From assembly GCA_945893085.1 (NCBI GenBank), contig CAMDEB010000003.1, positions 1 to 36,132 on the forward strand: 36,132 bases of DNA, read 5' to 3'. The notes below the pieces were generated by a model that worked only from the letters and a program-made list of their open reading frames with translations, was not told where the DNA came from and did not search any database. The translations under genes were made by a program, and so were the position numbers. This document shows positions 8,934 to 19,342 of the stretch, in pieces (the first letter of the stretch is position 1; every line of letters begins with the position of its first letter). The stretch is from Rhodoplanes serenus. GTDB lineage: Bacteria; Pseudomonadota; Alphaproteobacteria; Rhizobiales; Xanthobacteraceae.

Positions 8934-9655
8934 GGCCGCTTCGTTCCGCGCGCCGCGCCCGCTTGAGAGCGGCGCGACAGCAGGTATTCGGCGAAATCGA
9001 GATCGAGCTCGTCGTCGATGTCGAGACAGCGCTCGCGCGCCACGATCGCGCCCTTGACGCGCCCCTCGAACAGATCGTTGTGCGACAGAATAAACGCCGG
9101 CGTCGTGACGTAGGCCACAGTCGCCAGGTCATAGACCGGCGGGGCGTCCTGCCGGTTGGAAATGACGCGGCCGGCGTCGGAGGCAATGCCGAGCGTGCCG
9201 TCGTCGCGCCTGCGAACCATGTTGAAATAGGGATTGCGCGCCGACGGCGTCATCGTCACCACGGCGTCGCAGCCGCCGGATTTCAGGGTGTCGATGCAGG
9301 CCGTGAGGTCCTGCGGGTCGCGCATCGGCGATGTCGTCGGCACCGAAAGAAAAGCGTCGAAGCGGTCGCCCGCATCCTGCACGGCGCGGATCGCATGCTG
9401 CCAGGCGAGCCACTCCGGGCTGTCGTCACGGGCCAATTCGGCCGGGCGCATGAACGGCACCTCGGCCCCGTGGCGGCGCGCAGTGTCCGCTATCTCGGCG
9501 TCGTCGGTCGACACGATGATGCGCGCAACACGTCCGCAGGCTTTCGCCGCGTCGATCGACCAGGCGATCAGCGGTTTGCCCGCAAGCAGGCGGATGTTCT
9601 TTCGCGACACGCCCTTCGATCCACCGCGCGCAAAGATGAAGGCGAGGACGCGCAT
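8930..9655 (-). CDS. Acylneuraminate/legionaminate cytidylyltransferase (copy B)
   Basis: MRVLAFIFARGGSKGVSRKNIRLLAGKPLIAWSI, SVPTTSPMRDPQDL, CLDIDDELDLDFAEYLL. Confidence 0.9.
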   Translation of the reverse strand: MRVLAFIFARGGSKGVSRKNIRLLAGKPLIAWSIDAAKACGRVARIIVSTDDAEIADTARRHGAEVPFMRPAELARDDSPEWLAWQHAIRAVQDAGDRFDAFLSVPTTSPMRDPQDLTACIDTLKSGGCDAVVTMTPSARNPYFNMVRRRDDGTLGIASDAGRVISNRQDAPPVYDLATVAYVTTPAFILSHNDLFEGRVKGAIVARERCLDIDDELDLDFAEYLLSRRSQAGAARGTKRP

Positions 9656-9656
9656 C

Positions 9657-10283
9657 TCAGTAGCGCGCTCCGGCCGTGACGTGCGTGCCCGACGCGACTG
9701 CGCGGGAGACGACCGCGCCCGCGCCGACCAGGACGTCGTCGCCGATGGAAATGCCGTGAATGACGATCGCGCCGGTGCCGAGATGGCTGCGCGCTCCGAC
9801 AGAGACATTGCCGCTGAGAACCGCGCCCGGCGCCACATGGACATGGTCGCCGATGCGGCAATCGTGATCGATCGAGGCGGAGCTGTTCACGATGGTGTTG
9901 CGGCCGACATGGACGCCGCATTGCAGGACCGCGCCGGCCATGATCTGCGTGCCTTCCGCCAGATTGCATTGGTCGCCGACCGTGGCGGCCGGGTGGATCA
10001 GCGTGGCGAAGCGCCAGCCGTCGGCGGTCATGCGTTCGAACACGGTTCGACGGATCGTGACATCGCCGACGGAGCCGATGCCGTTGGCGAGCAGATGGCT
10101 GTGCTTGTCCATGCGCGCCAGCGCGTCGTCATTGCCGAGCACGGTCACCCCGAGCGGTCCGGGCTGGCCCGGCTTGAGCTCCGGCGCGCAGACACCGGCG
10201 ACGGAAAATCCGGCGCGCCGTAGGCCGTCGATCACGACCCTCGCATGGCCGCCGGCGCCGAGCACGATCACGTCAGCAGGCAT
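9657..10283 (-). CDS. NeuD/PglD-type (LegH-like) sugar O/N-acetyltransferase, left-handed beta-helix
   Basis: MPADVIVLGAGGHARVVIDGLRRAGFSVAG followed by hexapeptide repeats (IMAGAVLQCGVHVGRNTIVNSSASIDHDCRIGDHVHVAPGAVLSGNVSVG). Confidence 0.88.
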   Translation of the reverse strand: MPADVIVLGAGGHARVVIDGLRRAGFSVAGVCAPELKPGQPGPLGVTVLGNDDALARMDKHSHLLANGIGSVGDVTIRRTVFERMTADGWRFATLIHPAATVGDQCNLAEGTQIMAGAVLQCGVHVGRNTIVNSSASIDHDCRIGDHVHVAPGAVLSGNVSVGARSHLGTGAIVIHGISIGDDVLVGAGAVVSRAVASGTHVTAGARY

Positions 10284-11380
10284 GCGTCGATCGGCTGGTC
10301 TTTGGCATAGTTCCGGTCGGCGCGGCGGCCGATCAGGTCCCACAGCCGGACCGGGGGGATGCCGGTGCCGGGCCGCTTGACGCAAAGGTCTTCGGCCGAG
10401 ATCGTCGCGCCTTCCGCAATCGCGCGCGCTGCGACCACGCTCTTTAGCGCCACGTCGCGGTTTGCAAGCTCGGCCTGGCGCGGCGTCTTGTCGCCATCGC
10501 CGAGCGCGCGCTCGACCGCGCGGATGCCGTCGACGAGCTGTTTCAGTTCGCCCGGTTCGATCGAGGCCTTGTGATCGGGCCCCGGCAGCGTCCGGTCCAT
10601 CGTCAGGTGCTTTTCGATCACGCATGCGCCGCGCGCCACGGCGGCGAGCGTGATGGTGAGCCCCTCGGTGTGATCGGAGTAGCCGACCGGAAGCTTGAAT
10701 CGCTCGCGCAGCGTATCCATTGCGCGCAGGTTCACGTCACTTGGACTGGTCGGATAGTCGGTGGTGCAATGCAGAATGATGACACGGCCGGAGAGCAGCG
10801 ATGCCCCGGTCGCAAGCGCCGCGGCGAAACCTGCGGGACCGGCCGCCGCGCCGGCCTTGTCGGCATAGCCGAACGCCAGCGCGCCGAGCGCCATGGCGAC
10901 ATCGCCGATGGTGCGCATGCCGGTCGACAGGATCACGTTCAGCCCGCGGCGCGCGACATCGACCAGAAGCGGGGCGTTGGTCAGGTCGCCCGAGCCGATC
11001 TTGATCGTCTTCAGGCCCATGTCTTCGGCCAGGAACCGCAGGCTTTCGCCGTCGAACGGCGTCGACAGGAATTCGATGCCGCGCTTGGCGCAATGGGCAG
11101 CCAGCGTGTGGTGCGCCTCGTGGCCGAGCTCCAGCCGCCGCAGCATGGCGTGCTGGGTCTCGTCATGGCCGGTCTGCTTGATCTGGTACGCAGCCTTCGA
11201 CGCCGTGCCGGTGACCAGCGCATCGGCGCGAAAGGTCTGGAACTTGACCGCATTGGCCTTGGCATCTGCGGCCGCTTCGACCAGCGCGATGGCGCGCGCG
11301 AGATCGCCGTTGTGATTGACGCCGGCTTCGGCGATGACGAATACCCGGTCTTGCACCCGATATTGCCCCGGCACGGTCAC
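10268..11380 (-). CDS. neuB: N-acetylneuraminate/legionaminate synthase (NeuB/LegI) with C-terminal SAF domain
   Basis: VFVIAEAGVNHNGDLARAIALVEAAADAKANAVKFQTF, LKTIKIGSGDLTN, VILSTGM, HCTTDYPTSPSDVNLRAM, GYSDHTEG, EKHLTMDRTLPGPDHKAS. GTG start ~11380 overlapping the neuC stop. Confidence 0.95.
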   Translation of the reverse strand: MTVPGQYRVQDRVFVIAEAGVNHNGDLARAIALVEAAADAKANAVKFQTFRADALVTGTASKAAYQIKQTGHDETQHAMLRRLELGHEAHHTLAAHCAKRGIEFLSTPFDGESLRFLAEDMGLKTIKIGSGDLTNAPLLVDVARRGLNVILSTGMRTIGDVAMALGALAFGYADKAGAAAGPAGFAAALATGASLLSGRVIILHCTTDYPTSPSDVNLRAMDTLRERFKLPVGYSDHTEGLTITLAAVARGACVIEKHLTMDRTLPGPDHKASIEPGELKQLVDGIRAVERALGDGDKTPRQAELANRDVALKSVVAARAIAEGATISAEDLCVKRPGTGIPPVRLWDLIGRRADRNYAKDQPIDACLLT

Positions 11381-12546
11381 GCTCTCGCCATCGGCAGATC
11401 GACGAAGGCCTTGGTCAGGAGGCGCGACAGGTCGCTGCTCGTCAGCACCTGATGAATGCGCTCGGCTGCGCCGCCGCGGCCGTAGGGCGGATTGGCGTGT
11501 TGTGCCTGCGCGCGAAACTCGGGCGAGATTGCGCGGGCGATGGCGCTCTTGATCGCGTTCGCATCGGCCGGGCAGTCGATGATCGAGGCGGCGCGAAGCC
11601 GCCCGGTCTGCCGCGTGCCGATGTTGACGGCCGGCAGGCCGAGCGCCGGCGCCTCGATAATTCCGGATGAGGAATTGCCGACCATCGCCGCTGCGATCCG
11701 CAGCAGCGAGAGGTAGCGCCGCAGGCCGAGCGAGGGGACGACGCGCGCATTCGCGCGTCCGGCTGCCCAGCGCTCGATCGTCTGGTTGATCGCGGCTCCG
11801 CCCGGATCGGCGCCGGCCTTGGTCATGACGACAGTCGCCTGCGGAAAGGCTTCGAGTGCCTCCAGCATGGCGGCTGCAGGCGCTATCGGCGACGCCGATG
11901 CGGTTTCCGGATGGCATGTCACGGCGAGGACAGGATCGCGCAGCTTAAGGCCGATATCGCGCTCGAGTTGTTCACGCGTGAGCGGCGCATGTTCGGCGAT
12001 ATTGTCGAGGCCCGGCGCACCCGAAACGACCACGCGATCCGGCATCTCGCCCATTTGCAGGATCCGGTCGCGGTACGCGTCCGCGGCCGGAAAATGCAGA
12101 TGCGCCATCTTGGTGACGGCATGGCGGATGGCGTCGTCGATCGCGCCTTCGGTGACTTCGCCGCCATGAATGTGCGCGAGCGGGATGCCGAGAATCGTGC
12201 AGCAGGAGGCCACCGCGATCAGCTCGATGCGGTCGCCGAGCACCACGACCACATCCGGCGCGATCCGGTGAAGCGCTTTCGCTATCTCGCCGAGCCCGTG
12301 TCCCAGCGCCTCGGCGGCCGAAAGCCTGGTGCCGCCGTCGAGCGGCAGCGGCACTCTTGCGGCGATCGGCATGCCATCGGCCTCGATCTCGGCGACGGTC
12401 ATGCCGAATTCCGGCTGCAAATGCGCGGCCGTCACGACGAGGCTGAGATCGACTGTGGAATCCTGCCGCAGCCGAAACAGCAGGCCGCGGAGCAGGCCAT
12501 ACTCGGCCCGCGATCCCGTCACCACACAGATATGGCGGCGCTTCAC
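11377..12546 (-). CDS. neuC: UDP/GDP-N-acetyl-sugar 2-epimerase (hydrolysing), NeuC/LegG
   Basis: ICVVTGSRAEYGLLRGLL, VVVLGDRIELIAVA, IPLAHIHGGEVTEGAIDDAIRHAVTKMAHLHF, GNSSSGIIEAPALGLPAVNIGTRQTGR. Confidence 0.93.
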   Translation of the reverse strand: MKRRHICVVTGSRAEYGLLRGLLFRLRQDSTVDLSLVVTAAHLQPEFGMTVAEIEADGMPIAARVPLPLDGGTRLSAAEALGHGLGEIAKALHRIAPDVVVVLGDRIELIAVASCCTILGIPLAHIHGGEVTEGAIDDAIRHAVTKMAHLHFPAADAYRDRILQMGEMPDRVVVSGAPGLDNIAEHAPLTREQLERDIGLKLRDPVLAVTCHPETASASPIAPAAAMLEALEAFPQATVVMTKAGADPGGAAINQTIERWAAGRANARVVPSLGLRRYLSLLRIAAAMVGNSSSGIIEAPALGLPAVNIGTRQTGRLRAASIIDCPADANAIKSAIARAISPEFRAQAQHANPPYGRGGAAERIHQVLTSSDLSRLLTKAFVDLPMARA

Positions 12547-13718
12547 GGCGTGGCCAGCTTGGGGCTGCTCGGAAGGCAGAGGATGCGCGCCTGCAGGTCC
12601 TCCGCGACGGCCAGCGTGGCGCTGCGCGGCGCATCGGCAAACATCGGCAACCGGTGCATCAGCTCCCAGAGCGGGCGCGCATAGAGCCCTGCTTCGTGTA
12701 GAGCTTCGAGCATCCGGTCTCTTTGCTCGAGACGGCGAAGCAACACCGCGTTGAGCCAGTAATTGCTCTGCGTGCCGGCCGGCTCCGATACGAACGCGAG
12801 GCCCGGCAGCGCCTGACAGGCATCCTGATAGCCCGCGGCGAGGCGGCGCTTGCGCGCAACGAAGTCATTGAGCCGTGCAAGCTGGGCAAGACCGAGGGCG
12901 GCGTTGAGGTTGGGCATCCGGTAGTTGAAGCCGATCTCGTCGTGGACGAAGGCCCACTTGTGCGCCTGCTTGGCGGTGGTCGTGATGTGCCGAAGGCGCT
13001 CGGCAATGGCGTCGTCGTCGGTGAGGATCGCGCCGCCGCCGCCGGTGGTGACGATCTTGTTGCCGTTGAAGCTCAGCACCGACAGTTCGCCGAACGAGCC
13101 GGCGGGCTTTGCATCGCGCAGGCTGCCGAGCGATTCGGTCGCGTCGACGATCAGCGGAAGGTCATAGAGTTTGGCAATCTCGGCAAGCCGGACGTCGTCG
13201 GTCGGATGGCCCAGCACATGCACCGGCACGATCGCGGCGATCCGGCGGCCGGTGTTTTTGTTGCGGATATTCTTGCCGTCCTTCAGCACCATTGCGCGGA
13301 GCGTCTGCACGAGATTGTCGGGATCGAGGCCGAGGGTCTCCGGCGCGCTGTCGAGCAGGTGCGGGATCGCGCCGCAATACGCCACCGCGTTGGCGGTCGC
13401 GATGAATGTCAGCGCCGGGATCAGAACCTCGTCGCCGCGCTCGACGCCCGCGACCAGAAGCGCGGCGTGCAGCGCGGCCGTTCCCGAGACGGTGGCGATG
13501 CAGTGCTTACGCCCGCAGGTCCGGGCGAGCGCTGACTCGAACTCCCGGACCTGCGGCCCGGCATAGGAGACCCATCCGCTGTCGAGGCAGGCGGCCAGCA
13601 TTTCCTTGTCGCTGCCGGCGAACTCGGGCTCGTGCAGGGCTGCGGGCAGCGCGCCCGGCGCAATCACCGAGGCGAGCTTTTTGACTGCGGCGGCAATGTC
13701 GAGAACGTCAGATGACAT
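12543..13718 (-). CDS. LegC-type DegT/DnrJ/EryC1 aminotransferase
   Basis: GDEVLIPALTFIATANAVAYCGAIPHLLDS, LPLIVDATESLGS, SVLSFNGNKIVTTGGGGAILTDDD (PLP lysine context N-G-N-K retained). Confidence 0.9.
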   Translation of the reverse strand: MSSDVLDIAAAVKKLASVIAPGALPAALHEPEFAGSDKEMLAACLDSGWVSYAGPQVREFESALARTCGRKHCIATVSGTAALHAALLVAGVERGDEVLIPALTFIATANAVAYCGAIPHLLDSAPETLGLDPDNLVQTLRAMVLKDGKNIRNKNTGRRIAAIVPVHVLGHPTDDVRLAEIAKLYDLPLIVDATESLGSLRDAKPAGSFGELSVLSFNGNKIVTTGGGGAILTDDDAIAERLRHITTTAKQAHKWAFVHDEIGFNYRMPNLNAALGLAQLARLNDFVARKRRLAAGYQDACQALPGLAFVSEPAGTQSNYWLNAVLLRRLEQRDRMLEALHEAGLYARPLWELMHRLPMFADAPRSATLAVAEDLQARILCLPSSPKLATP

Positions 13719-14715
13719 ATTGCCCGACCCGATAGCGCGAGAGATTGGCCGGATCGGCGAACCACTTGGTCGTCAGTTCAAGACCGCGCCGCATTCCCTC
13801 GCGTCCGCCAAAATCCGGTTTCCATCCCAGCACTTTTTCGGCCTTGCGATTGTCGGCCCACAGCCGCTCGACTTCGCTGTTGGCCGGACGAAGCCGCACC
13901 TCGTCGGTCTCGATCTGGACGGTTACGCCCATCACCTCGGCGATCAGCTTTGCGGTGTCGCCAATCGAAATCTCGAAATTGCTGCCGATGTTGATGACCT
14001 CGCCCGCGGCCGAGTCGTCGGACTCCAGCACGGCGAGAAAACCGGAAACCGTGTCGGCCACGTAGTTGAAATCGCGGGTGGGGCTGGTGGCGCCAAGGCG
14101 GATGCGGCGCTGGCCCGCGGCAATCTGGGTGATGATGGTCGGGATGACCGCGCGCGCGGACTGCCGCGGCCCATAGGTGTTGAACGGCCGGATGACGGTG
14201 ACCGGCAGACCGAACGAGGAGTGGAACGACAGTGCGAGCTGGTCGGCCCCGATTTTCGTCGCGGAATAGGGCGACTGGCCTTGCAGCGGATGCGCCTCGG
14301 TGATCGGCACAAAGCGTGCCGTGCCATAAACCTCGCTGGTCGAGGTGTGCACAATCTTGCGCAGCGAAAGGTCGAGCGCCGCCTGCAGCACGTTCAGCGT
14401 GCCAGAAATGTTGGTTTCGACATACGCATGGGGTGCGCGATAAGAAAACGGAATGGCGATCAGCGCGGCCAGATGCAGCACGGCTTCGCAGCCGCGCATC
14501 GCCTCGCGAACCGCCAGCGGATCGCGGATATCGCCGGCCTGCACTTCGACCGCGCGCTTGACCTTTTCGTCGGCGGAGTCGAGCCAGCCCCAACTGTCGA
14601 AGGAGTTGTAGAACACGAAGGCGCGCACGTCGTAGCCGCGCGCCACCAGTGTCTCGACGAGATGCGATCCGATGAAGCCATCGGCGCCGGTCACGAGAAT
14701 TTTGCCTTTCCGCAT
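13708..14715 (-). CDS. NAD-dependent epimerase/4,6-dehydratase, LegB-type
   Basis: KILVTGADGFIGSHLVETLVARG, STSEVYGTARFVPITEAHPLQGQSPYSATKIGADQLA, RPFNTYGPRQSARAVIPTII. Confidence 0.9.
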   Translation of the reverse strand: MRKGKILVTGADGFIGSHLVETLVARGYDVRAFVFYNSFDSWGWLDSADEKVKRAVEVQAGDIRDPLAVREAMRGCEAVLHLAALIAIPFSYRAPHAYVETNISGTLNVLQAALDLSLRKIVHTSTSEVYGTARFVPITEAHPLQGQSPYSATKIGADQLALSFHSSFGLPVTVIRPFNTYGPRQSARAVIPTIITQIAAGQRRIRLGATSPTRDFNYVADTVSGFLAVLESDDSAAGEVINIGSNFEISIGDTAKLIAEVMGVTVQIETDEVRLRPANSEVERLWADNRKAEKVLGWKPDFGGREGMRRGLELTTKWFADPANLSRYRVGQYVI

Positions 14716-14724
14716 CTGTCTGTC

Positions 14725-16303
14725 TCAGGCCTGGAACAGATCGATGAAGGCCGTGTCGTGACGCATGTCGCTCGCGTCGGATATCGCGCCCGGCAATGCG
14801 GCCCAGTCGGTCTGCGCGCGGTTGCTCTCGTCGTACCAGCCTGGAACGAAGCGGATGCGGCGCGAAAGGGTCTCGCTCGCGGCAGTGTTGGGCGGGCAAT
14901 GGCCGAACTCGAAGGTCATCGCCGGTTTGCCGGACAGGAGCACGTCGCGCAGCACCGACGTGTGCAGATAATCGAGGATGACGGCATCGGCCGAGTTCAA
15001 AGCCTCGCCGAACGTGCCGCCGGCGAATGCGATGCCGAGCTTCTCGAACGATTTCGGCGGCGTCGAAACCGAGTCCGGATGCGGGCGCATCCGCACCTCG
15101 TAGCCGAGCGATCGCAATTGGGCGAACAGCCGCGCCTGCCAGTCGATCGCGGCAAGATCGAACTCGATCGGCGTGATCGTGGCCTTCTCGCCGCGATACT
15201 GGTTTGCCACGAACAGCAGGCTGCGCGGCTTGCCGGACGATGTCTGGATCGCGCGAAGCGGCGAGCCTTCGGCCGACGGCGCCGCCTCGATCCGCGGCCA
15301 CTGCCGGCGCATGCGAAACGCGTCCTTCTCCTGTGTGCGATATCCGGACGCCTGCCTGGCGCTGAACGTCACGAACACGTCGGGCGTCACGAACTCGGTC
15401 AGATTGGTGTCGATCAGGTCGAACAGGCCGAGTCCGGAGCCGTGATCGTGGCTGACCGCAACGCCGCCGGCTTTGCGCACAGCAACATGGAGGATGCGGC
15501 GGAAGATGTAGCCGCCTGAGCCGGTCCAGAGCTGGCCCGGAAGCTTTTTTGGCGCAGCGAGAAGCGCCCGCAGATACCAGCGGGTGATGGCGGTGGCGTC
15601 GCTGAGCCACGCCCGCAGATGCGCAAGCAGCGCGGGCGGCAATTCGTCGCCATTGAGCCGTGCGGCGCCGGTGAAGCCCGCCAGCACGGCGTCGGTGTTC
15701 TCGTCGCGCAGCCGCAGCGACGGCCGGTCGGCCGGCAGGCTGTCGCTCGGCGCCCCGAACCAGTGGCGCATCGAGACCAGCACCGGCGGCTCATCCAGGT
15801 TTTGCCCGTGCCGTTTGGTAAGCGGGCAGGGGTTGGTCGCGACGATGCGGCTGCGAAAGTCGGTGAGCTGCGGCCAGCGCCACGACAGTCCGTCGTCCTG
15901 GGTCAGTCCGTAGAGCGGCCGGAGCAGCCCGCGCCACGCCGACGATGGAAACCGGCTCTTGAGAAAACCGATGCGGTCGCGCTGCGGCTGCCAGAACGCG
16001 GGGTCGTCGACCGACGCGCCGCGCAGCCATGATGCGGAGATGTTCTCGCCGCGGCGGTGAAACCGCGCCATCAGCGAGGCAACGAACCAGCCGCGCAACG
16101 CCTCCTGCACGAACTCCATCGCCAGGATCGCGAGCAGGTCGCCGTCCTCGTCACCGCGATCCTGCAAATCGCGCGCGAGTGCAGCGTAGCTTCCGACGAA
16201 CGCGTCACGGAACTTACGCTGCTCGGTCCACGACAACGGCCAGCAGAAATCCTGCAGGCCATTGCCGTCGACCTCGGCGGCCGCGACATCGAGCGATCTG
16301 ATC

Positions 16304-16323
<20 letters not shown>
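14725..16323 (-). CDS. Uncharacterised 532-aa surface carbohydrate biosynthesis protein
   Basis: Long ORF between legB and the ABC exporter: MSVQLRKIRSLDVAAAEVDGNGLQDFCWPLSWTEQRKFRDAF...; second half IFRRILHVAVRKAGGVAVSHDHGSGLGLFDLID...LRSLGYEVRMRPHPDSVS...LNSADAVILDYLHTSVLRDVLLSGKPAMTF. Confidence 0.65.
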
Positions 16324-18073
<1,750 letters not shown>

Positions 18074-18078
18074 AATGG

Positions 18079-19179
18079 TCAGAAGTCGGCGTCGCTGGTG
18101 AGCATCCGCCGGCGAAGCGCAAACGCCCAGGGAATGACGCGACGCAGATAATCGACGACGATGCGCTTGCGGTTCTCGGTGATGAACTGCTCGACCGGCG
18201 TGTAGCGGGTGCAGGTCTTGCATACCTCGGGCAGGTTGCCCTTCAGCCATTCGGAGCGATATTGCTTGATCTTGGCGCCCTGCCAGATCTCCTGCAGCGG
18301 CTGCTCGTTGATGTTGCCGATTTTGATCTCGCTTTCGAGATCGACGCAGATGCAGGCGCCGACATTTCCGTCCGCCAGGACGTGAACGCGGCGGTAGAGC
18401 TCGAAGCACGGCGACTTTTTCTTCTCCTCGACCGGCAGGTTATCGGCGAGTTCGCAGCCGGCCGGTAAATCGCCGAGCTCGATGCGGCCCGACCAGGCAT
18501 CATAGCTTTCCAGGAACGAGATGTTCGCCGCGCCGACCAGCGTCTCGAAGCGCTTGTATTCGTCGGTACTCTTCCATTCGCCTTCTTCGGCCGACACGCG
18601 AAGATGCAAGGTGATCAGAATCGGCGAGCCGAGCTCGCGGTTGCGCTTGGCGATCGCCTCGATGTTGGCGAGCACGCGGTCGTACTTGTCCCTGCCGTAG
18701 TAGCGCTTGTAGCCCTCGCGGGTTCCGACATAGGTCGAGATCGCGAGCCTGGTGAGGCCGCAGGTGAGGACGTCGTCTGCCGGGAAACGATTGAGCAGGA
18801 TGGCGTTGGTGTAGAGCATCACCGAGGTGATCGAGGGATGCGAACGGGCGTGGCGGATTTTTTTGATGATGTGCTTGTCGACTAGCGGATCGCCGACCGT
18901 CGGCGTAAAATTGATCGAGCCGCCGCCGTTCTCGACGAACGAGGCAATCGCCTTCTCGTAGACCGGCCACTTCATCACCGTCTTCGGCCGTTCCATATGG
19001 CGGTAGGCGCAGAACGAGCAGTCGGCGTTGCAGATGTTGGTGGTCTCGACGCCGAAGTTGATGAAGCGGTGTTCCATTAGCCGGCGATAGAAGCCGTTCG
19101 GCAGCACGCTGAGCGCGCGCGCGACCATCCGTGTTCGCTGGCTGAACAACGGGGTGTGAACGATTTTCCGGCGACGCAT
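18079..19179 (-). CDS. Radical SAM protein with C-terminal SPASM-like cysteine region
   Basis: GVETTNICNADCSFCAYRHMERPK (CX3CX2C); C-terminal VGACICVDLESEIKIGNINEQPLQEIWQGAKIKQYRSEWLKGNLPEVCKTC. Confidence 0.9.
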   Translation of the reverse strand: MRRRKIVHTPLFSQRTRMVARALSVLPNGFYRRLMEHRFINFGVETTNICNADCSFCAYRHMERPKTVMKWPVYEKAIASFVENGGGSINFTPTVGDPLVDKHIIKKIRHARSHPSITSVMLYTNAILLNRFPADDVLTCGLTRLAISTYVGTREGYKRYYGRDKYDRVLANIEAIAKRNRELGSPILITLHLRVSAEEGEWKSTDEYKRFETLVGAANISFLESYDAWSGRIELGDLPAGCELADNLPVEEKKKSPCFELYRRVHVLADGNVGACICVDLESEIKIGNINEQPLQEIWQGAKIKQYRSEWLKGNLPEVCKTCTRYTPVEQFITENRKRIVVDYLRRVIPWAFALRRRMLTSDADF

Positions 19180-19235
19180 CGAGGGGTCTGATCTGCTCTC
19201 AGGAAGAGGGTGGCGCTTGTGTAAAGCTACCGCAG

Positions 19236-19254
19236 CCCAGGTGAAAACCCAGGT
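19236..19254. repeat. Short direct repeat CCCAGGT-GAAAA-CCCAGGT in the intergenic gap upstream of the radical SAM gene
   Basis: Read directly at 19236-19242 and 19248-19254; followed by the inverted repeat CGATC-AATCA-GATCG at 19255-19269. Confidence 0.45.
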
Positions 19255-19342
19255 CGATCAATCAGATCGGCGGAACAGTACCATGTTCGCGGCGTGAACG
19301 TAAAGAGCTGGCACAAGCAAAAGGACGGCGCGGTTACCGGCG

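Noticed and set aside
13606-15519. 637-aa plus-strand ORF opposite legB and the 532-aa gene
   Set aside because: Spans two genes antisense, with no motifs; typical GC-rich artefact.
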